Positions 8,560 through 18,240 are shown, numbered from the stretch's first letter. The stretch: DNA of 64,000 bases from Verrucomicrobiota bacterium (GCA_023431185.1 JAEYXS010000003.1:36744-100743); one strand, 5' to 3'. Notes: generated by a model from the sequence alone, not told the origin. Numbers and translations are program-made.

Positions 8560-9276
8560 ATGGCTGCGACCCTTGACACCAACTTAGATCCCGTGGGCGA
8601 GCAGCTCGCGTATTACTGCGCGCGCGCTCATGAGTATGATGAGTGGTGGTTCCGCCTCGGCCGTTACGATAAAGGCGAGGCCAAGAATGCCGAATGGTTC
8701 CAGGAAGGTGCCATGGTATCCGCTGCCTTGGAGGCTTTTCAGCCAACGGGAAAAGTTCTCGAACTCGCGGGCGGCACCGGCATCTGGAGCGAGCAATTGC
8801 TCCCCCACGCCGAGCACCTGACCGTGGTGGATGGCTCCCGCGAAATGCTCGCCTTGAACGCCGCGCGCTTGCACGCCACGAACGTCACGCATATCGCCGC
8901 GAACATCTTCGAGTGGCACCCCACCGATCAGTTCGATACGATTTTCTTCGGTTTCTGGCTCTCGCATGTCCCGCCGGAGAAGTTCGATGCCTTCTGGGAA
9001 CTCGTGCGCAAAAGCCTGAAACCCGGCGGCCGTTTCTTTTTCATCGATTCACGGCTCGCGAGTTCTTCCACGGCGGCCGATCACAAGCTGCCGGACAAGG
9101 ACTCCACCACGCACATCCGCCGTCTGAATGACGGTCGCACCTTCCAGATCTACAAGGTGTTTTACGAACTGGACGCGCTCACCGCGCGTTTGCAGCAAAA
9201 GGGCTGGTATGTGGATCTCCGCCAGACCCCGAACTATTTCATTTACGGCTCGGGCTCGCTCGCGCAGCCCAAATAA
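8560..9276 (+). CDS. Class I SAM-dependent methyltransferase within the lut operon
   Basis: 238 residues. Motif I is VLELAGGTGIWSEQLL, followed by LTVVDGSREMLALN (the acidic residue binding the SAM ribose) and DTIFFGFWLSHVPPE, a motif IV-like strand. Late strand FFFIDSRLA fits the Rossmann methyltransferase fold. It starts 4 bp after lutA and ends 3 bp before lutB, so it is certainly in the operon. The substrate is not evident. It could act on a small molecule linked to lactate metabolism or be an unrelated passenger. Confidence 0.85.
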   Translation: MAATLDTNLDPVGEQLAYYCARAHEYDEWWFRLGRYDKGEAKNAEWFQEGAMVSAALEAFQPTGKVLELAGGTGIWSEQLLPHAEHLTVVDGSREMLALNAARLHATNVTHIAANIFEWHPTDQFDTIFFGFWLSHVPPEKFDAFWELVRKSLKPGGRFFFIDSRLASSSTAADHKLPDKDSTTHIRRLNDGRTFQIYKVFYELDALTARLQQKGWYVDLRQTPNYFIYGSGSLAQPK

Positions 9277-9279
9277 ATC

Positions 9280-10683
9280 ATGAGCACGCAATCCCAGGAA
9301 TTTCTCGAACAGGCGAGCGTCATCACCAAGGACCTCCGCCATCGCGGGCTCATCCAGACCGCGCTGCGCAAGTACGAGGTCGCGCGCGACAAGCGGAAAT
9401 CCGCCTTCGGTGACTGGCAATCCGCCCGTCAGGCCGCCGCCGAGACGAAGTGGGAGGCCATCAACCACCTCGACAAATATCTCACCGAATTCGCTGACAA
9501 GCTGGAGGCGCGCGGCACAAAGGTCCACTGGTGCAGCACAGCGGAGCAGGCGCGGGATATCATCGTAAAGATCATCGCGGACAAGAAAGCGCGCTGCGTC
9601 ATCAAGTCCAAGGCGATGACCGCCGAGGAGATCCACCTGAACGCCGCAATGGAGAAGGCGGGCTTCGAAGTGGTCGAGAGCGACCTGGGCGAATACATCG
9701 TGCAGCTCCGCAAAGAACCCCCGTATCACATCGTCTTCCCCGCGATGCATCTTACACGCGATGACATCAGCGATCTTTTTCAAAAAGAACTCGGCAGCGC
9801 GCCCACGCGTGAGCCGGAAGAGCTCACGATGATCGCGCGTCGTGCGTTGCGGAAGAAATATATCGAGGCGGATATCGGCATCACGGGTGCGAACTTCGCC
9901 ATCGCGGAGACAGGCATGATCTCGCTCACTGAAAACGAAGGCAACGCCCGCCTCACCGCCGCCTTGCCCAAGACGATGATCACGCTGATGGGCATCGAGA
10001 AGCTGTTGCCCAAGATGGAAGACCTCGCGCTCTTCCTGCCCATGCTCGCCACGGCCGGCGCTGGCCAGACCGTGACCGGCTACAACACGCTCTACGGCGG
10101 ACCGAAGCAACCGGGTGAAGTTGATGGCCCGGAGGAATGGCACGTGGTCCTGCTCGATAACAAGCGCAGCCTCCTGCTCGCCGACCCCGAGCAGCGCGAT
10201 TCACTGCATTGCATCCGTTGCGGTGCGTGCCTGAATGTTTGTCCGATTTTCCGCAATGTGGGTGGTCACACGTATGGCACGACTTACAGCGGTCCCATCG
10301 GCAGCGTCATCACGCCGCATCTGCGCGGGTTGCAGAGCTGGAAACATCTGAGCGGTTCGTCCTCGCTCTGCGGTGCGTGCACGGAGACGTGCCCGGTGAA
10401 GATCGATCTGCACCATCACTTGTTGCAGAACCGCCGCAACGCCAGCCAGCAAGAGCCTTCCGCGCTGGAGCAGACGGCTTACAAGATCTTCGGTTTCGTC
10501 GCGAACCGGCCCGCCTTCTGGCAGGTCGGCAAAGAACTCGCCCGTATGTTCCAGCCGCTGCACAAGTTCGTGCTCGGCACCAAACTCGACCCCGCCCGCC
10601 CTTGGACTGCCACCCGCGACGTCCAGCCCGTGGCTCCGGAGAGTTTCAAAGAATGGTGGCGCAAAAACAAACTGGGGAAGTGA
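9280..10683 (+). CDS. lutB: LutB-like iron-sulfur protein, L-lactate oxidation complex
   Basis: 467 residues. The N-terminal LUD domain (about 60-290) includes RCVIKSKAMTAEEIHLN and IGITGANFAIAETG. It is followed by two 4Fe-4S motifs, CIRCGACLNVCP (near 308) and CGACTETCPVKIDL (near 365), and a C-terminal LutB-specific tail with WQVGKELARMFQPL. LutB is the electron-carrying core subunit of the LutABC lactate dehydrogenase. Length and domain order match the family. Confidence 0.95.
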   Translation: MSTQSQEFLEQASVITKDLRHRGLIQTALRKYEVARDKRKSAFGDWQSARQAAAETKWEAINHLDKYLTEFADKLEARGTKVHWCSTAEQARDIIVKIIADKKARCVIKSKAMTAEEIHLNAAMEKAGFEVVESDLGEYIVQLRKEPPYHIVFPAMHLTRDDISDLFQKELGSAPTREPEELTMIARRALRKKYIEADIGITGANFAIAETGMISLTENEGNARLTAALPKTMITLMGIEKLLPKMEDLALFLPMLATAGAGQTVTGYNTLYGGPKQPGEVDGPEEWHVVLLDNKRSLLLADPEQRDSLHCIRCGACLNVCPIFRNVGGHTYGTTYSGPIGSVITPHLRGLQSWKHLSGSSSLCGACTETCPVKIDLHHHLLQNRRNASQQEPSALEQTAYKIFGFVANRPAFWQVGKELARMFQPLHKFVLGTKLDPARPWTATRDVQPVAPESFKEWWRKNKLGK

Positions 10684-10690
10684 TCACCGC

Positions 10691-10722
10691 ATCTGTGTCT
10701 ATCTGTGTTCATCTGTGGTTGA
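10691..10722 (+). repeat. Three tandem 10-nt units (ATCTGTGTYY type) between lutB and lutC
   Basis: The sequence holds ATCTGTG three times at exact 10-nt spacing, ending in TGGTT. Two further copies with ATCTGCG units occur at 36551 and 39381. All three copies are intergenic. The unit is too short to code and has no obvious stem; its role is unknown. Confidence 0.7.
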
Positions 10723-10737
10723 TAATTTTTGATTAGC

Positions 10738-11427
10738 ATGACCGAGCGCGAAAAAATCCTGGGCCGGATCCGTGAAGCGTTGACCCTCACCGCTCCGCAT
10801 CCCGGCACGCATGGCGGACACGAACCCGCCCGCACCTTCCCCGGCCGTCCCGTGCAATCCGCCCAACCGTGGCTGCCCGATGGCGGCGAAACGCCGGAAT
10901 CTCAGATCGCCCACTTCCGGGCCGCCTCCATCGACCTCAAGACCGATTTCCGCGAGGCCGCCGATGAAGCTGCCGCCATGGCCATCTTGAAAGAGATCGC
11001 CAGCGCCGAAGGCTGGAAAAAAGTCGCTACGCATCGCAGTGAATTGACGGATAAAGCCATCGCCGCCTTGGGCCTGCCAGTCCTCCGTGTCGAGGGCGGC
11101 TACGACAAAAACGAGATGGAAACCTGCGATGTCGGCCTCACGGAGTGCGATGTGCTCGTCGCCCAGACCGGCAGCCTCATCGTCACCAGCCGCAGCTCCG
11201 GTGGCCGTGCGCTCAGCGTATTACCGCCGCATCACGTGGTAATCGCCCGCCGCGAACAGCTCGTGCGCGACCTCACCGCCGCCTTCGTGCTCATCCAGCA
11301 GAAGTATGCGGATGAATACCCCAGCATGATTTCCCTCGTCACTGGCCCCAGCCGCACGGGTGATATCGAACGCATCCTCGTCCTCGGCGCCCACGGCCCG
11401 AAGAAGCTGACGGTCATTCTATGGTGA
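10738..11427 (+). CDS. lutC: LutC-like LUD-domain protein, L-lactate oxidation complex
   Basis: About 229 residues from the ATG at 10738. The LUD domain includes CDVGLTECDVLVAQTGSL and LPPHHVVIARREQLV, then SLVTGPSRTGDIERILVLG and HGPKKLTVILW at the C-terminus, all diagnostic of LutC/YkgG. It is the last gene of the operon and follows lutB after a 54 bp spacer holding the 10-nt repeat. Confidence 0.95.
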   Translation: MTEREKILGRIREALTLTAPHPGTHGGHEPARTFPGRPVQSAQPWLPDGGETPESQIAHFRAASIDLKTDFREAADEAAAMAILKEIASAEGWKKVATHRSELTDKAIAALGLPVLRVEGGYDKNEMETCDVGLTECDVLVAQTGSLIVTSRSSGGRALSVLPPHHVVIARREQLVRDLTAAFVLIQQKYADEYPSMISLVTGPSRTGDIERILVLGAHGPKKLTVILW

Positions 11428-11477
11428 GCTGTATTCCCCGGCCGTGGCTTGGGCACCAACATTGTCCGGAGCCGGTG

Positions 11478-12479
11478 TCATCGATTCTTCCCGACCGGCC
11501 TCAACACCTTCCATGCCTGCGTGAAGTGGTGATCTTGAAAACCCAGCGCCCGCTTCTTCTGATAATCCCGCTCGATGACATTTCGGATCGCCTGACAACG
11601 GCTAAAATCCTCGCGCTTCAATTCCCCGCGCAGCCATAGCCGATGACCGAAGATCGGCACTGGAAAATCACTGCCGTGCAAAACACGCTCGGCCAATCCG
11701 GGCCGCAGACATTTGGTGAGATGCATGCAGCGGTTCAGGGTGACCAGCGCGCTGCTGTCCCCATACAGATTCGGATGCTTCTCCAGCATCTCACAGAAGA
11801 TGTGGAAATACTCCGGATCACCGATGCCGCTCTTCGTCGCGCAATGCGCCGCCACCACCTTCACCCCGCACTCCAGTGGTAATTGCAACGTGCGCGGATC
11901 GGAATAAGCCTCATTCACCACCGGTACCGTATGTTCACCGCCCGTATGCGCCAGCAAGGGCAAGCCTGCCTGTGCCATGCGCTCCCAAAACTTCGTGTAA
12001 CGCTTGTCATTGCCGTTCACGTTGTGGCAATTCGGCAACAGCTTTAGCATCACCGCCCCGCCTTCCAGACACCGCTCCAGTTCATCCAACGCATCCGGTC
12101 GTCCCGGATGGATGGAGACCGCCGGGAGAAACTCCTCATGCTCCCGGGCCAGCTTCAACACATATTCATTCGGCACGTAAAAGGAACCGGCGTTCTCAAT
12201 CTTCTGGCCGCTCTCGGTATAGACCCAGTCCTGCGCAAGCAAGACCAGCTTGCTCAACGAAGACTCACGGACTTGTTTCAGCAGATGCTCCACGTAAATG
12301 CGGTCAAAATCCTCCGCCTGCAGTTCCGTGTGCCCCAAACCGATATGGCTGAGCATGAAGTTCGCCAGCGGCTTGTGCCACCACCCGCGCACCCGCAGCC
12401 AGCACCCGCTCCCCTGCCGGCCATTGCCGACAAGGTGTACATGCATGTCGATGGGTTGTTGTCCGCCAATTGCTGTCAC
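11478..12479 (-). CDS. Amidohydrolase family protein (amidohydrolase 2 type)
   Basis: 333 residues. The metal-binding start motif is IDMHVHL near 10-16, which makes the first ATG the natural start. Later TIM-barrel ligands are LLAHTGGEH, VVAAHCAT and LHGSDFPVP, the last being the conserved Asp. This is the amidohydrolase-2 group, which hydrolyses or decarboxylates cyclic and aromatic compounds. No partner gene indicates the substrate. It is convergent with lutC. Confidence 0.85.
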   Translation of the reverse strand: MTAIGGQQPIDMHVHLVGNGRQGSGCWLRVRGWWHKPLANFMLSHIGLGHTELQAEDFDRIYVEHLLKQVRESSLSKLVLLAQDWVYTESGQKIENAGSFYVPNEYVLKLAREHEEFLPAVSIHPGRPDALDELERCLEGGAVMLKLLPNCHNVNGNDKRYTKFWERMAQAGLPLLAHTGGEHTVPVVNEAYSDPRTLQLPLECGVKVVAAHCATKSGIGDPEYFHIFCEMLEKHPNLYGDSSALVTLNRCMHLTKCLRPGLAERVLHGSDFPVPIFGHRLWLRGELKREDFSRCQAIRNVIERDYQKKRALGFQDHHFTQAWKVLRPVGKNR

Positions 12480-12628
12480 GACCAGCAGAGTAGCCTGTTA
12501 GCTGGACCAAATAAATGAATTTACTTTCTGCATTTACATTTGACCGCCAGTGGCAAAATCCGCTTTCTATCCCTATCACCGTGAGCAAGTGCCCGTAGCC
12601 CGGTCCATAGGCAAGGAGTCATGCCGAT

Positions 12629-13993
12629 ATGAGCCAGTTAAAGAACCTGATGCGCGGCGGAAAGCCCGAGGTCATCATCCTCGAGCAGGGCGCGTTTACC
12701 CTTGGGCGCGCCCCGGAATGTGACTACCTGCTCATCCACCCTTCTGTCTCCACGGTGCATTGTGAGATCCGCAAAGAGCATGGCCGTGTCTTCGTGCGCG
12801 ATCTGGGCAGCACGAACGGCACCTTCATCAACGACGAACCGGTCCACGCAGAGGTGGAACTGCTGCCGGACCAGGTCATCCGCTTCGGCGAACTGTCTTG
12901 GCGCTTTGAAGGCACAGGCTTGCACGTAGGCGGGCCAAAGGCTGCATCGGTCCCGGAAGAGGAAACGCTCAGTATGCCCGTGCCGCCGCCCATCTCCATC
13001 GGCATTGACCGGACGACCAAGGCCCAAGAGGCGGCGGCCTTGGCTGATGCCCCGCCCGTCCAGCGTCCGTGCGACAAACACCCCCGCAAACCCGCCATCT
13101 ATATCTGCCAGAACTGCCGTTCCGAGTTTTGCCCGGACTGTGTCCGCAAACGCACCATCAGCAAAGGTGTACGGATTTATTGCCCCACCTGCGGCGGTTA
13201 CTGCGAGGACATCGGCGCCTATGAATTGAAAGCCGCCGACCGGGCGGTCACCCGGGAACGCAGCCGCAATCTCTTTCTTTGCCTGCACGAAGTCTTCGGC
13301 TACCCCTTCCGTGCCTCTGGAATCATCTTGCTCGTGGGCGGATCGCTGATGATCTACGTCTTCAAGATCGTGATGTTTCTGGCCGCGCATGCCGGCCCCT
13401 TCGGCATCGGTGCGATGATCCTGTTTCCGGTGCTCTTCTTCGGCTACTTCGCCGCTTACCTGCACAAGATCGTGCAAGCCTCTGCGAATGGCGACAGCGA
13501 GATGCCGGACTGGCCGGACCTGTCCTCCTGGTGGGAAGACGTCGGTCAACCGGCGCTACACCTCTTGGGTGTTGGCCTGATCAGCTTCGGTCCGTGTCTG
13601 CTCTACCTGATTAGCCAAGGCACTGAGTCCAATCCCTGGATCTGGCTGCCACTGCTCCTGCTCGGACTCGTTTATTTCCCGATGGCCTGCCTCTCTGTCG
13701 CGATGTTCAACTCCCTCCTCGCCGCGAATCCGCTGACGGTCTTTGTCTCCATGACCCGCGTGTTGAAGAATTATTACCTGGCCAGCTTCATCTTCTGGGG
13801 CGCCTTCATCATGAGCATCGTGATGGAAGCCGTCGTGGCCATCATCCCCTCCAGTCTGGCCCCCGTACGGCTGGCGATTGTAGCCGTCAGCGTGCCCATC
13901 TCGCTCTACCTCTACGTGATCGAAGCCCGTGTGCTGGGCCTCATCTACTACGGCAACCGTGACACCCTCGGCTGGTTCGAGGAAAAGGAGTAA
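12629..13993 (+). CDS. FHA domain / zinc-ribbon / multi-pass membrane protein
   Basis: 454 residues in three parts. An N-terminal FHA domain (about 8-95) has LGRAPECDYLL, HPSVSTVHCEI and DLGSTNGTFIND, the phosphothreonine-binding pattern. A B-box- or zinc-ribbon-like segment (about 148-195) has CDKHPRKPAIYICQNC, CPDC and CPTC. The C-terminal half has about six membrane segments, like DUF4013/Yip1-type regions. A good ribosome site (AAGGAG) lies upstream. The order suggests a membrane protein that recruits a phosphorylated partner on its cytoplasmic face. No kinase gene is adjacent. Confidence 0.75.
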   Translation: MSQLKNLMRGGKPEVIILEQGAFTLGRAPECDYLLIHPSVSTVHCEIRKEHGRVFVRDLGSTNGTFINDEPVHAEVELLPDQVIRFGELSWRFEGTGLHVGGPKAASVPEEETLSMPVPPPISIGIDRTTKAQEAAALADAPPVQRPCDKHPRKPAIYICQNCRSEFCPDCVRKRTISKGVRIYCPTCGGYCEDIGAYELKAADRAVTRERSRNLFLCLHEVFGYPFRASGIILLVGGSLMIYVFKIVMFLAAHAGPFGIGAMILFPVLFFGYFAAYLHKIVQASANGDSEMPDWPDLSSWWEDVGQPALHLLGVGLISFGPCLLYLISQGTESNPWIWLPLLLLGLVYFPMACLSVAMFNSLLAANPLTVFVSMTRVLKNYYLASFIFWGAFIMSIVMEAVVAIIPSSLAPVRLAIVAVSVPISLYLYVIEARVLGLIYYGNRDTLGWFEEKE

Positions 13994-14001
13994 GCTGCCG
14001 C

Positions 14002-16767
14002 TTAAGGCTTTGGCGCTCCCTTCAGGTTCGTCTTCAACCACCCCAGCAGACTGGCCATGTCTTCCGGTGTCAATGTCTCCGCAAAAGACGGCATCAACGA
14101 AGCAGGCAGGCGACGCACACCTTTCACATCTTTGCGCAGCAGCACGTTTTCGACACCACTTGGAGAGATCACCGTAAGGCTCGTCGCTCCTTCATCCTTC
14201 AACAAGCCCAGCACCGGCGTGCCTTCCTGTGTGTCCACGCGGATGGTCTCAAAGCCGGGACGGATATGTTCGTTGGGCAGGAGGATATGGCGCACCAAGG
14301 TTTCTTCCGGCACAGCAAGTTCACCCATCAAATCCGGACCGACTTCAAATCCTTCAGTGCCGACCTTGTGACAGGTGGCGCAGGCTTGCTGGAAAAGTTC
14401 ATGACCACGCTTCAAATCACGTTGGCCAGCAAGTGCCGTAATGAATCTCTTGAAACTAGCATCGCTGACCTCCATCGCGGGCGGCAACGCACCGGACGGA
14501 GCCAAATCCTCACCTTCCACTGCTGTGAGCACAAAGGTATCATCCAGTGCACGCGTAGCTTTCCGCACTTCCGCCGAAGTGCTCGCAGCCAAGGCAGCAA
14601 GCGTCTGGCGGGCGGATTTGTCCTGCAACGGCTTGCGCGGCGCATTCTTCCGCCCTTTGGCGAGGGCATCCAAAATGAGCGCTTGGTTCTCTGAAGAAGT
14701 CTTCTCCAGCAAGGCCAGCGAGCGGGCTAACTCTCCTTCATCACGCCGGGCCGCGATCGTCTTGGCCAGCGGTTCCCACAAGGCTTTGGAATCACCCGGC
14801 TCGCGCAACAGTTCAGTGAGCATGGCCTCACCGCGACCATGCAATGACGAGACGATGGCACTGTCCATCCACCGGTATTTCAACTGTGTGCGCGCCAGAT
14901 TGGCCAAGGCGGCGAAAGCACGCGGGTCTTGGGATTCGCCAAGGGTTAGGGCTATTTGCAAAAGGACGCGGGGGTGTTTCTCTTTGGTGGCGAGTTCAAG
15001 GATATGCTTCAAAACGCTTTCATTGCCTTGTTTCAACCATTGTTCACATAACTGCAAGCCAGTAACACGTGTCTCAACGTCAGGCCAATTAAAAGCTGAC
15101 ATGGCAAAGCCAGGCGTCAGTAGCCCGATTCCGTCCAAGGTCCGCAGGCCAAAATTGTGCATTACTGGGTCATAGCAAACATGGATGGAGACTAGTTTTA
15201 ATGCTGCTTCTCCGAGGGTATCTTTCCTCTCAATAATTAAGCGTTGAGCGGTTTGCTTTCGCCAAAATGTTCCGTGCATCAGCTCAAAAGCCAAAGCCTT
15301 GCTATCCAATTTACTGAGGTCCGATAATGGCGACGGCTTTGCATCCTTATGCGTCAGCCGGTAGATACGCCCACGATCATGGCCGTTGTAGAGACCGTAT
15401 TGTTGCTGAAGATGTCGCGGGATCGCGGAGTAGTCCTCGATGATCTCACGATAGTAATCCACGACGTAGATGCAGCCATCCGGTCCGTGATTTAACGAGA
15501 TTGGATGGCTCCAAGAATCGCGTGAAGCTCCGAACTCAGATTTCTCCTCACCGGGCACGCGCCGCAGATTCAGCATCGTTCCGTTCTCTTGGATAGCTGC
15601 ACGGTGGATGAGATTTGCCGAGGGATCGCAGACAAAGTATTGCCCCCGCAAGCCGGGTAGAACGCTGTCTTGATAGATGAGCGGGCCACAGCCTGAGGTG
15701 AACCAGCCGCTGGCATCGCTGTCCGATGCTCCATAACGGTCCCGATAATATTTGAAGTAAGCGGGGTCTTCCGCACGTTTCGTCCGCCACGGATGCGCGG
15801 GCGCGAGTGAATAGGCATGGCGGTCATTCCCTGCCTCGACCTCAAGCCCGGTGAACGTAGCATCAGGATTCCGCACCAGATACCGCCATGGCAACGGGGC
15901 GACGTAGAGGCCAGGCGTGATGGTATTCACCACAAAGCGGTCACCCGCTGGAGTGAATGTGAACCCAAACGTATGCGTGCCTCCCGTGACGGGTTCGATG
16001 GCACTGCCATCCGCGCGGATGCGAAAATCCGTGCCGCTTAACTGCACTGGGGCTTTCAAATGCGGACCTGTGATCTGGCCACCGCCCCAACCGCGTCCGA
16101 AATAGATCCAGCCATCGATCCCCCATTGAGGCGCGTTCACGCCTCTTTCCAAAGCGCCCGTGCGAAAGCCGGTGAAAAGCACCTCGCGCACCTCCGCCTT
16201 CCCATCACCATCCCGGTCCGCGAGATAAATAATATCTGGTGCGCAGGCGACGATCACTCCACCTCGGCTCGGCACCAGTCCATAGGCGGGCGGCAGGTCG
16301 CTCGCCCAGATGTCCGCCTTATCCATGCGTCCATCGCCGTTCGTGTCGTGCAGCAGCTTGATGACGCCATACGTGCCTTTCAGCGCAGCCTGCTTGAATT
16401 TCTCGTCCGCCTGCACCCGGCGCACCTGGGTATCGAGCTGGCCGGTCTTGTTCAACTCCTCGATGTCGAGTTGTCCCTCCAGATTGTAGCCGTGCAACTC
16501 ACTCACGAACATCCGCCCGCGCTCATCCCAGCAAACACCCGAAGGCGACGCGATGAGTGGTTCACTGGCCACGACTTCCATGCGGAAGCCGGGTGGCAGT
16601 TGAAACGCCTTGGCACTTTCTTCGGGCGTACGGGGTTTGGGGGCGTCCGTCGGCTTGGGGATCTCCGCCATGAGCGGTGCCGTCGAAAGCCCAAAAACAC
16701 CCAAGAGGACAGCGAACTTGATCGCCGTGGCAGGCCATGTCCGGCAGTTAAGGACTTCTGCGAGCAT
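14002..16767 (-). CDS. PVC-type heme-binding dehydrogenase with C-terminal cytochrome c domain
   Basis: 921 residues with a signal peptide. The N-terminal half is a beta-propeller of the PVC membrane-bound dehydrogenase type: GFRMEVVASEPLIASPSGVCWDERGRMFV, ADRDGDGKAEVREVLFTGF and VDYYREIIEDYSAIP (broken here for length). A HEAT-like middle region (about 520-770) follows, then a cytochrome c site CATCHKVG near 818 with a downstream Met ligand candidate. Such proteins are thought to oxidise sugars or polysaccharide fragments in the periplasm. It is last in a three-gene minus-strand set with the DUF1501 and PSD1 proteins. Confidence 0.88.
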   Translation of the reverse strand: MLAEVLNCRTWPATAIKFAVLLGVFGLSTAPLMAEIPKPTDAPKPRTPEESAKAFQLPPGFRMEVVASEPLIASPSGVCWDERGRMFVSELHGYNLEGQLDIEELNKTGQLDTQVRRVQADEKFKQAALKGTYGVIKLLHDTNGDGRMDKADIWASDLPPAYGLVPSRGGVIVACAPDIIYLADRDGDGKAEVREVLFTGFRTGALERGVNAPQWGIDGWIYFGRGWGGGQITGPHLKAPVQLSGTDFRIRADGSAIEPVTGGTHTFGFTFTPAGDRFVVNTITPGLYVAPLPWRYLVRNPDATFTGLEVEAGNDRHAYSLAPAHPWRTKRAEDPAYFKYYRDRYGASDSDASGWFTSGCGPLIYQDSVLPGLRGQYFVCDPSANLIHRAAIQENGTMLNLRRVPGEEKSEFGASRDSWSHPISLNHGPDGCIYVVDYYREIIEDYSAIPRHLQQQYGLYNGHDRGRIYRLTHKDAKPSPLSDLSKLDSKALAFELMHGTFWRKQTAQRLIIERKDTLGEAALKLVSIHVCYDPVMHNFGLRTLDGIGLLTPGFAMSAFNWPDVETRVTGLQLCEQWLKQGNESVLKHILELATKEKHPRVLLQIALTLGESQDPRAFAALANLARTQLKYRWMDSAIVSSLHGRGEAMLTELLREPGDSKALWEPLAKTIAARRDEGELARSLALLEKTSSENQALILDALAKGRKNAPRKPLQDKSARQTLAALAASTSAEVRKATRALDDTFVLTAVEGEDLAPSGALPPAMEVSDASFKRFITALAGQRDLKRGHELFQQACATCHKVGTEGFEVGPDLMGELAVPEETLVRHILLPNEHIRPGFETIRVDTQEGTPVLGLLKDEGATSLTVISPSGVENVLLRKDVKGVRRLPASLMPSFAETLTPEDMASLLGWLKTNLKGAPKP

Positions 16768-16788
16768 TCTCTAGTTTCTCATGATGGC

Positions 16789-18237
16789 TTACGCAATCAA
16801 CTCCTTGATCACCTGTCCGCCGAACTGGCTGAGCTGCTTGAACCGGCCGCCGTGGAAATACGTGAGCTTATTATCGTCAAGCCCCAGCAAGCGCAGCAGC
16901 GTCACATGCACATCGCGCACGTGATGCACATGCTCCACCGCCTTGTCACCCATCTCATCCGTGCTGCCGATGATACTTCCCGCCTTCACACCACCACCGG
17001 CGAACCACATCGTCATCGCATGTGGATTGTGATCGCGTCCATACGCTGTGCCACCGCGCACGCCGTTATCCGGTGAGCGCCCGAACTCGCCACACCACAC
17101 GATGAGCGTACTGTCGAGCAACCCGCGTTGCTTCAGGTCGGTGATCAAAGCGGCGATGGGTTGATCCACGTTACGCACCAGATTACCATGTGCACGCTCG
17201 ATGTAATCATGACTGTCCCACGTGCCCGCGTAGAGCTGGATGAAGCGCACGCCTTTCTCGACGAGCCGCCGCGCCAGCAGGCACTTGCGACCAAACGCAT
17301 CCGTGGCGTCATTGCCGATGCCATAGGATGCCTTCAGCCTCGCATCCTCCTGGCTCATATCCAGAATGCCTGGCACTTGCATCTGCATGCGGAAAGCCAG
17401 TTCGTAATTCTCCATGCGCGCCGCCAGCTCATCATGCCCAGTGTGCTGCGCCGCGTGGCCCTGATTCAACTTCGCCAACAGATCGAGATTCTGCCGCTGA
17501 TGCTCCTGCGTGATGCCCTTGGGCGGTTGCAAATCGAGAATGGGTGAACCTTTCGCGCGCAACGGCGTTCCCTGAAAACTCGCGGGCAAGTAACCATTGC
17601 CCCAGTTCGCCGAGCCGCCTTGCGGATACGATACCTCCGGCAGCACGATGAAGCCCGGCAGATTCTGATTCACGGTGCCAAGCCCATACGTCACCCACGA
17701 ACCGATGCCCGGATCGCCACCGAAGCGATTGCCCGTGTTCATCTGATACATCGCCGTAGGATGATTCACCGAGTCCACCTGGCAACCGCGATAGAAGCAC
17801 AGTTCGTCTGCGACTTTCGCCAGATGCTCCCAGTTCTCCGCCATGTCCACGCCGCTCTGGCCCACTTTGCGGAACTTGAAAGGACTCTGCACGTAGTAGC
17901 GTTTGCCGCTTTCCATCGCGGACTTCATCTTGCCCTCGCGCACGAACTCCTTCAGATGCATCTTCGCGAGCATCGGCTTGGGATCGAATGTGTCGATGTG
18001 CGATGGCCCGCCCTCCATCATCAGGAAGATGCAGCTCTTCGCCTTGACCGGGAAATGCCCATCCTTCGGCGACAACGGCCCACCGCCTTTGGCTTCCGCC
18101 GCACCCAGTTGATTCGCCAGCAACGAAGTGAACGCCACACTGCCGATGCTCGCGCCAAGTGAATACAGAAAATCGCGACGCGTGTGGCTGGAGAAGGCCC
18201 GTGCGCCCGGTGTGCATGGAAAGTAAGGGGTCTTCAT
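16789..18237 (-). CDS. DUF1501 family protein, Tat-exported sulfatase-fold protein
   Basis: 482 residues. The N-terminus has a Tat signal (SHTRRDFLYSLGASIGSVAF). DUF1501 landmarks are CIFLMMEGGPSHIDTFDPKP, NTGNRFGGDPGIGSW and LIVWCGEFGRSP, with RDHNPHAMTMWFAGGG close to the end. DUF1501 proteins belong to the alkaline phosphatase-like superfamily and nearly always accompany PSD1 cytochromes in PVC genomes. It starts 3 bp after the PSD1 gene and ends 21 bp before the dehydrogenase. The biochemical activity is unknown. Confidence 0.95.
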   Translation of the reverse strand: MKTPYFPCTPGARAFSSHTRRDFLYSLGASIGSVAFTSLLANQLGAAEAKGGGPLSPKDGHFPVKAKSCIFLMMEGGPSHIDTFDPKPMLAKMHLKEFVREGKMKSAMESGKRYYVQSPFKFRKVGQSGVDMAENWEHLAKVADELCFYRGCQVDSVNHPTAMYQMNTGNRFGGDPGIGSWVTYGLGTVNQNLPGFIVLPEVSYPQGGSANWGNGYLPASFQGTPLRAKGSPILDLQPPKGITQEHQRQNLDLLAKLNQGHAAQHTGHDELAARMENYELAFRMQMQVPGILDMSQEDARLKASYGIGNDATDAFGRKCLLARRLVEKGVRFIQLYAGTWDSHDYIERAHGNLVRNVDQPIAALITDLKQRGLLDSTLIVWCGEFGRSPDNGVRGGTAYGRDHNPHAMTMWFAGGGVKAGSIIGSTDEMGDKAVEHVHHVRDVHVTLLRLLGLDDNKLTYFHGGRFKQLSQFGGQVIKELIA

Positions 18238-18240
18238 AAA

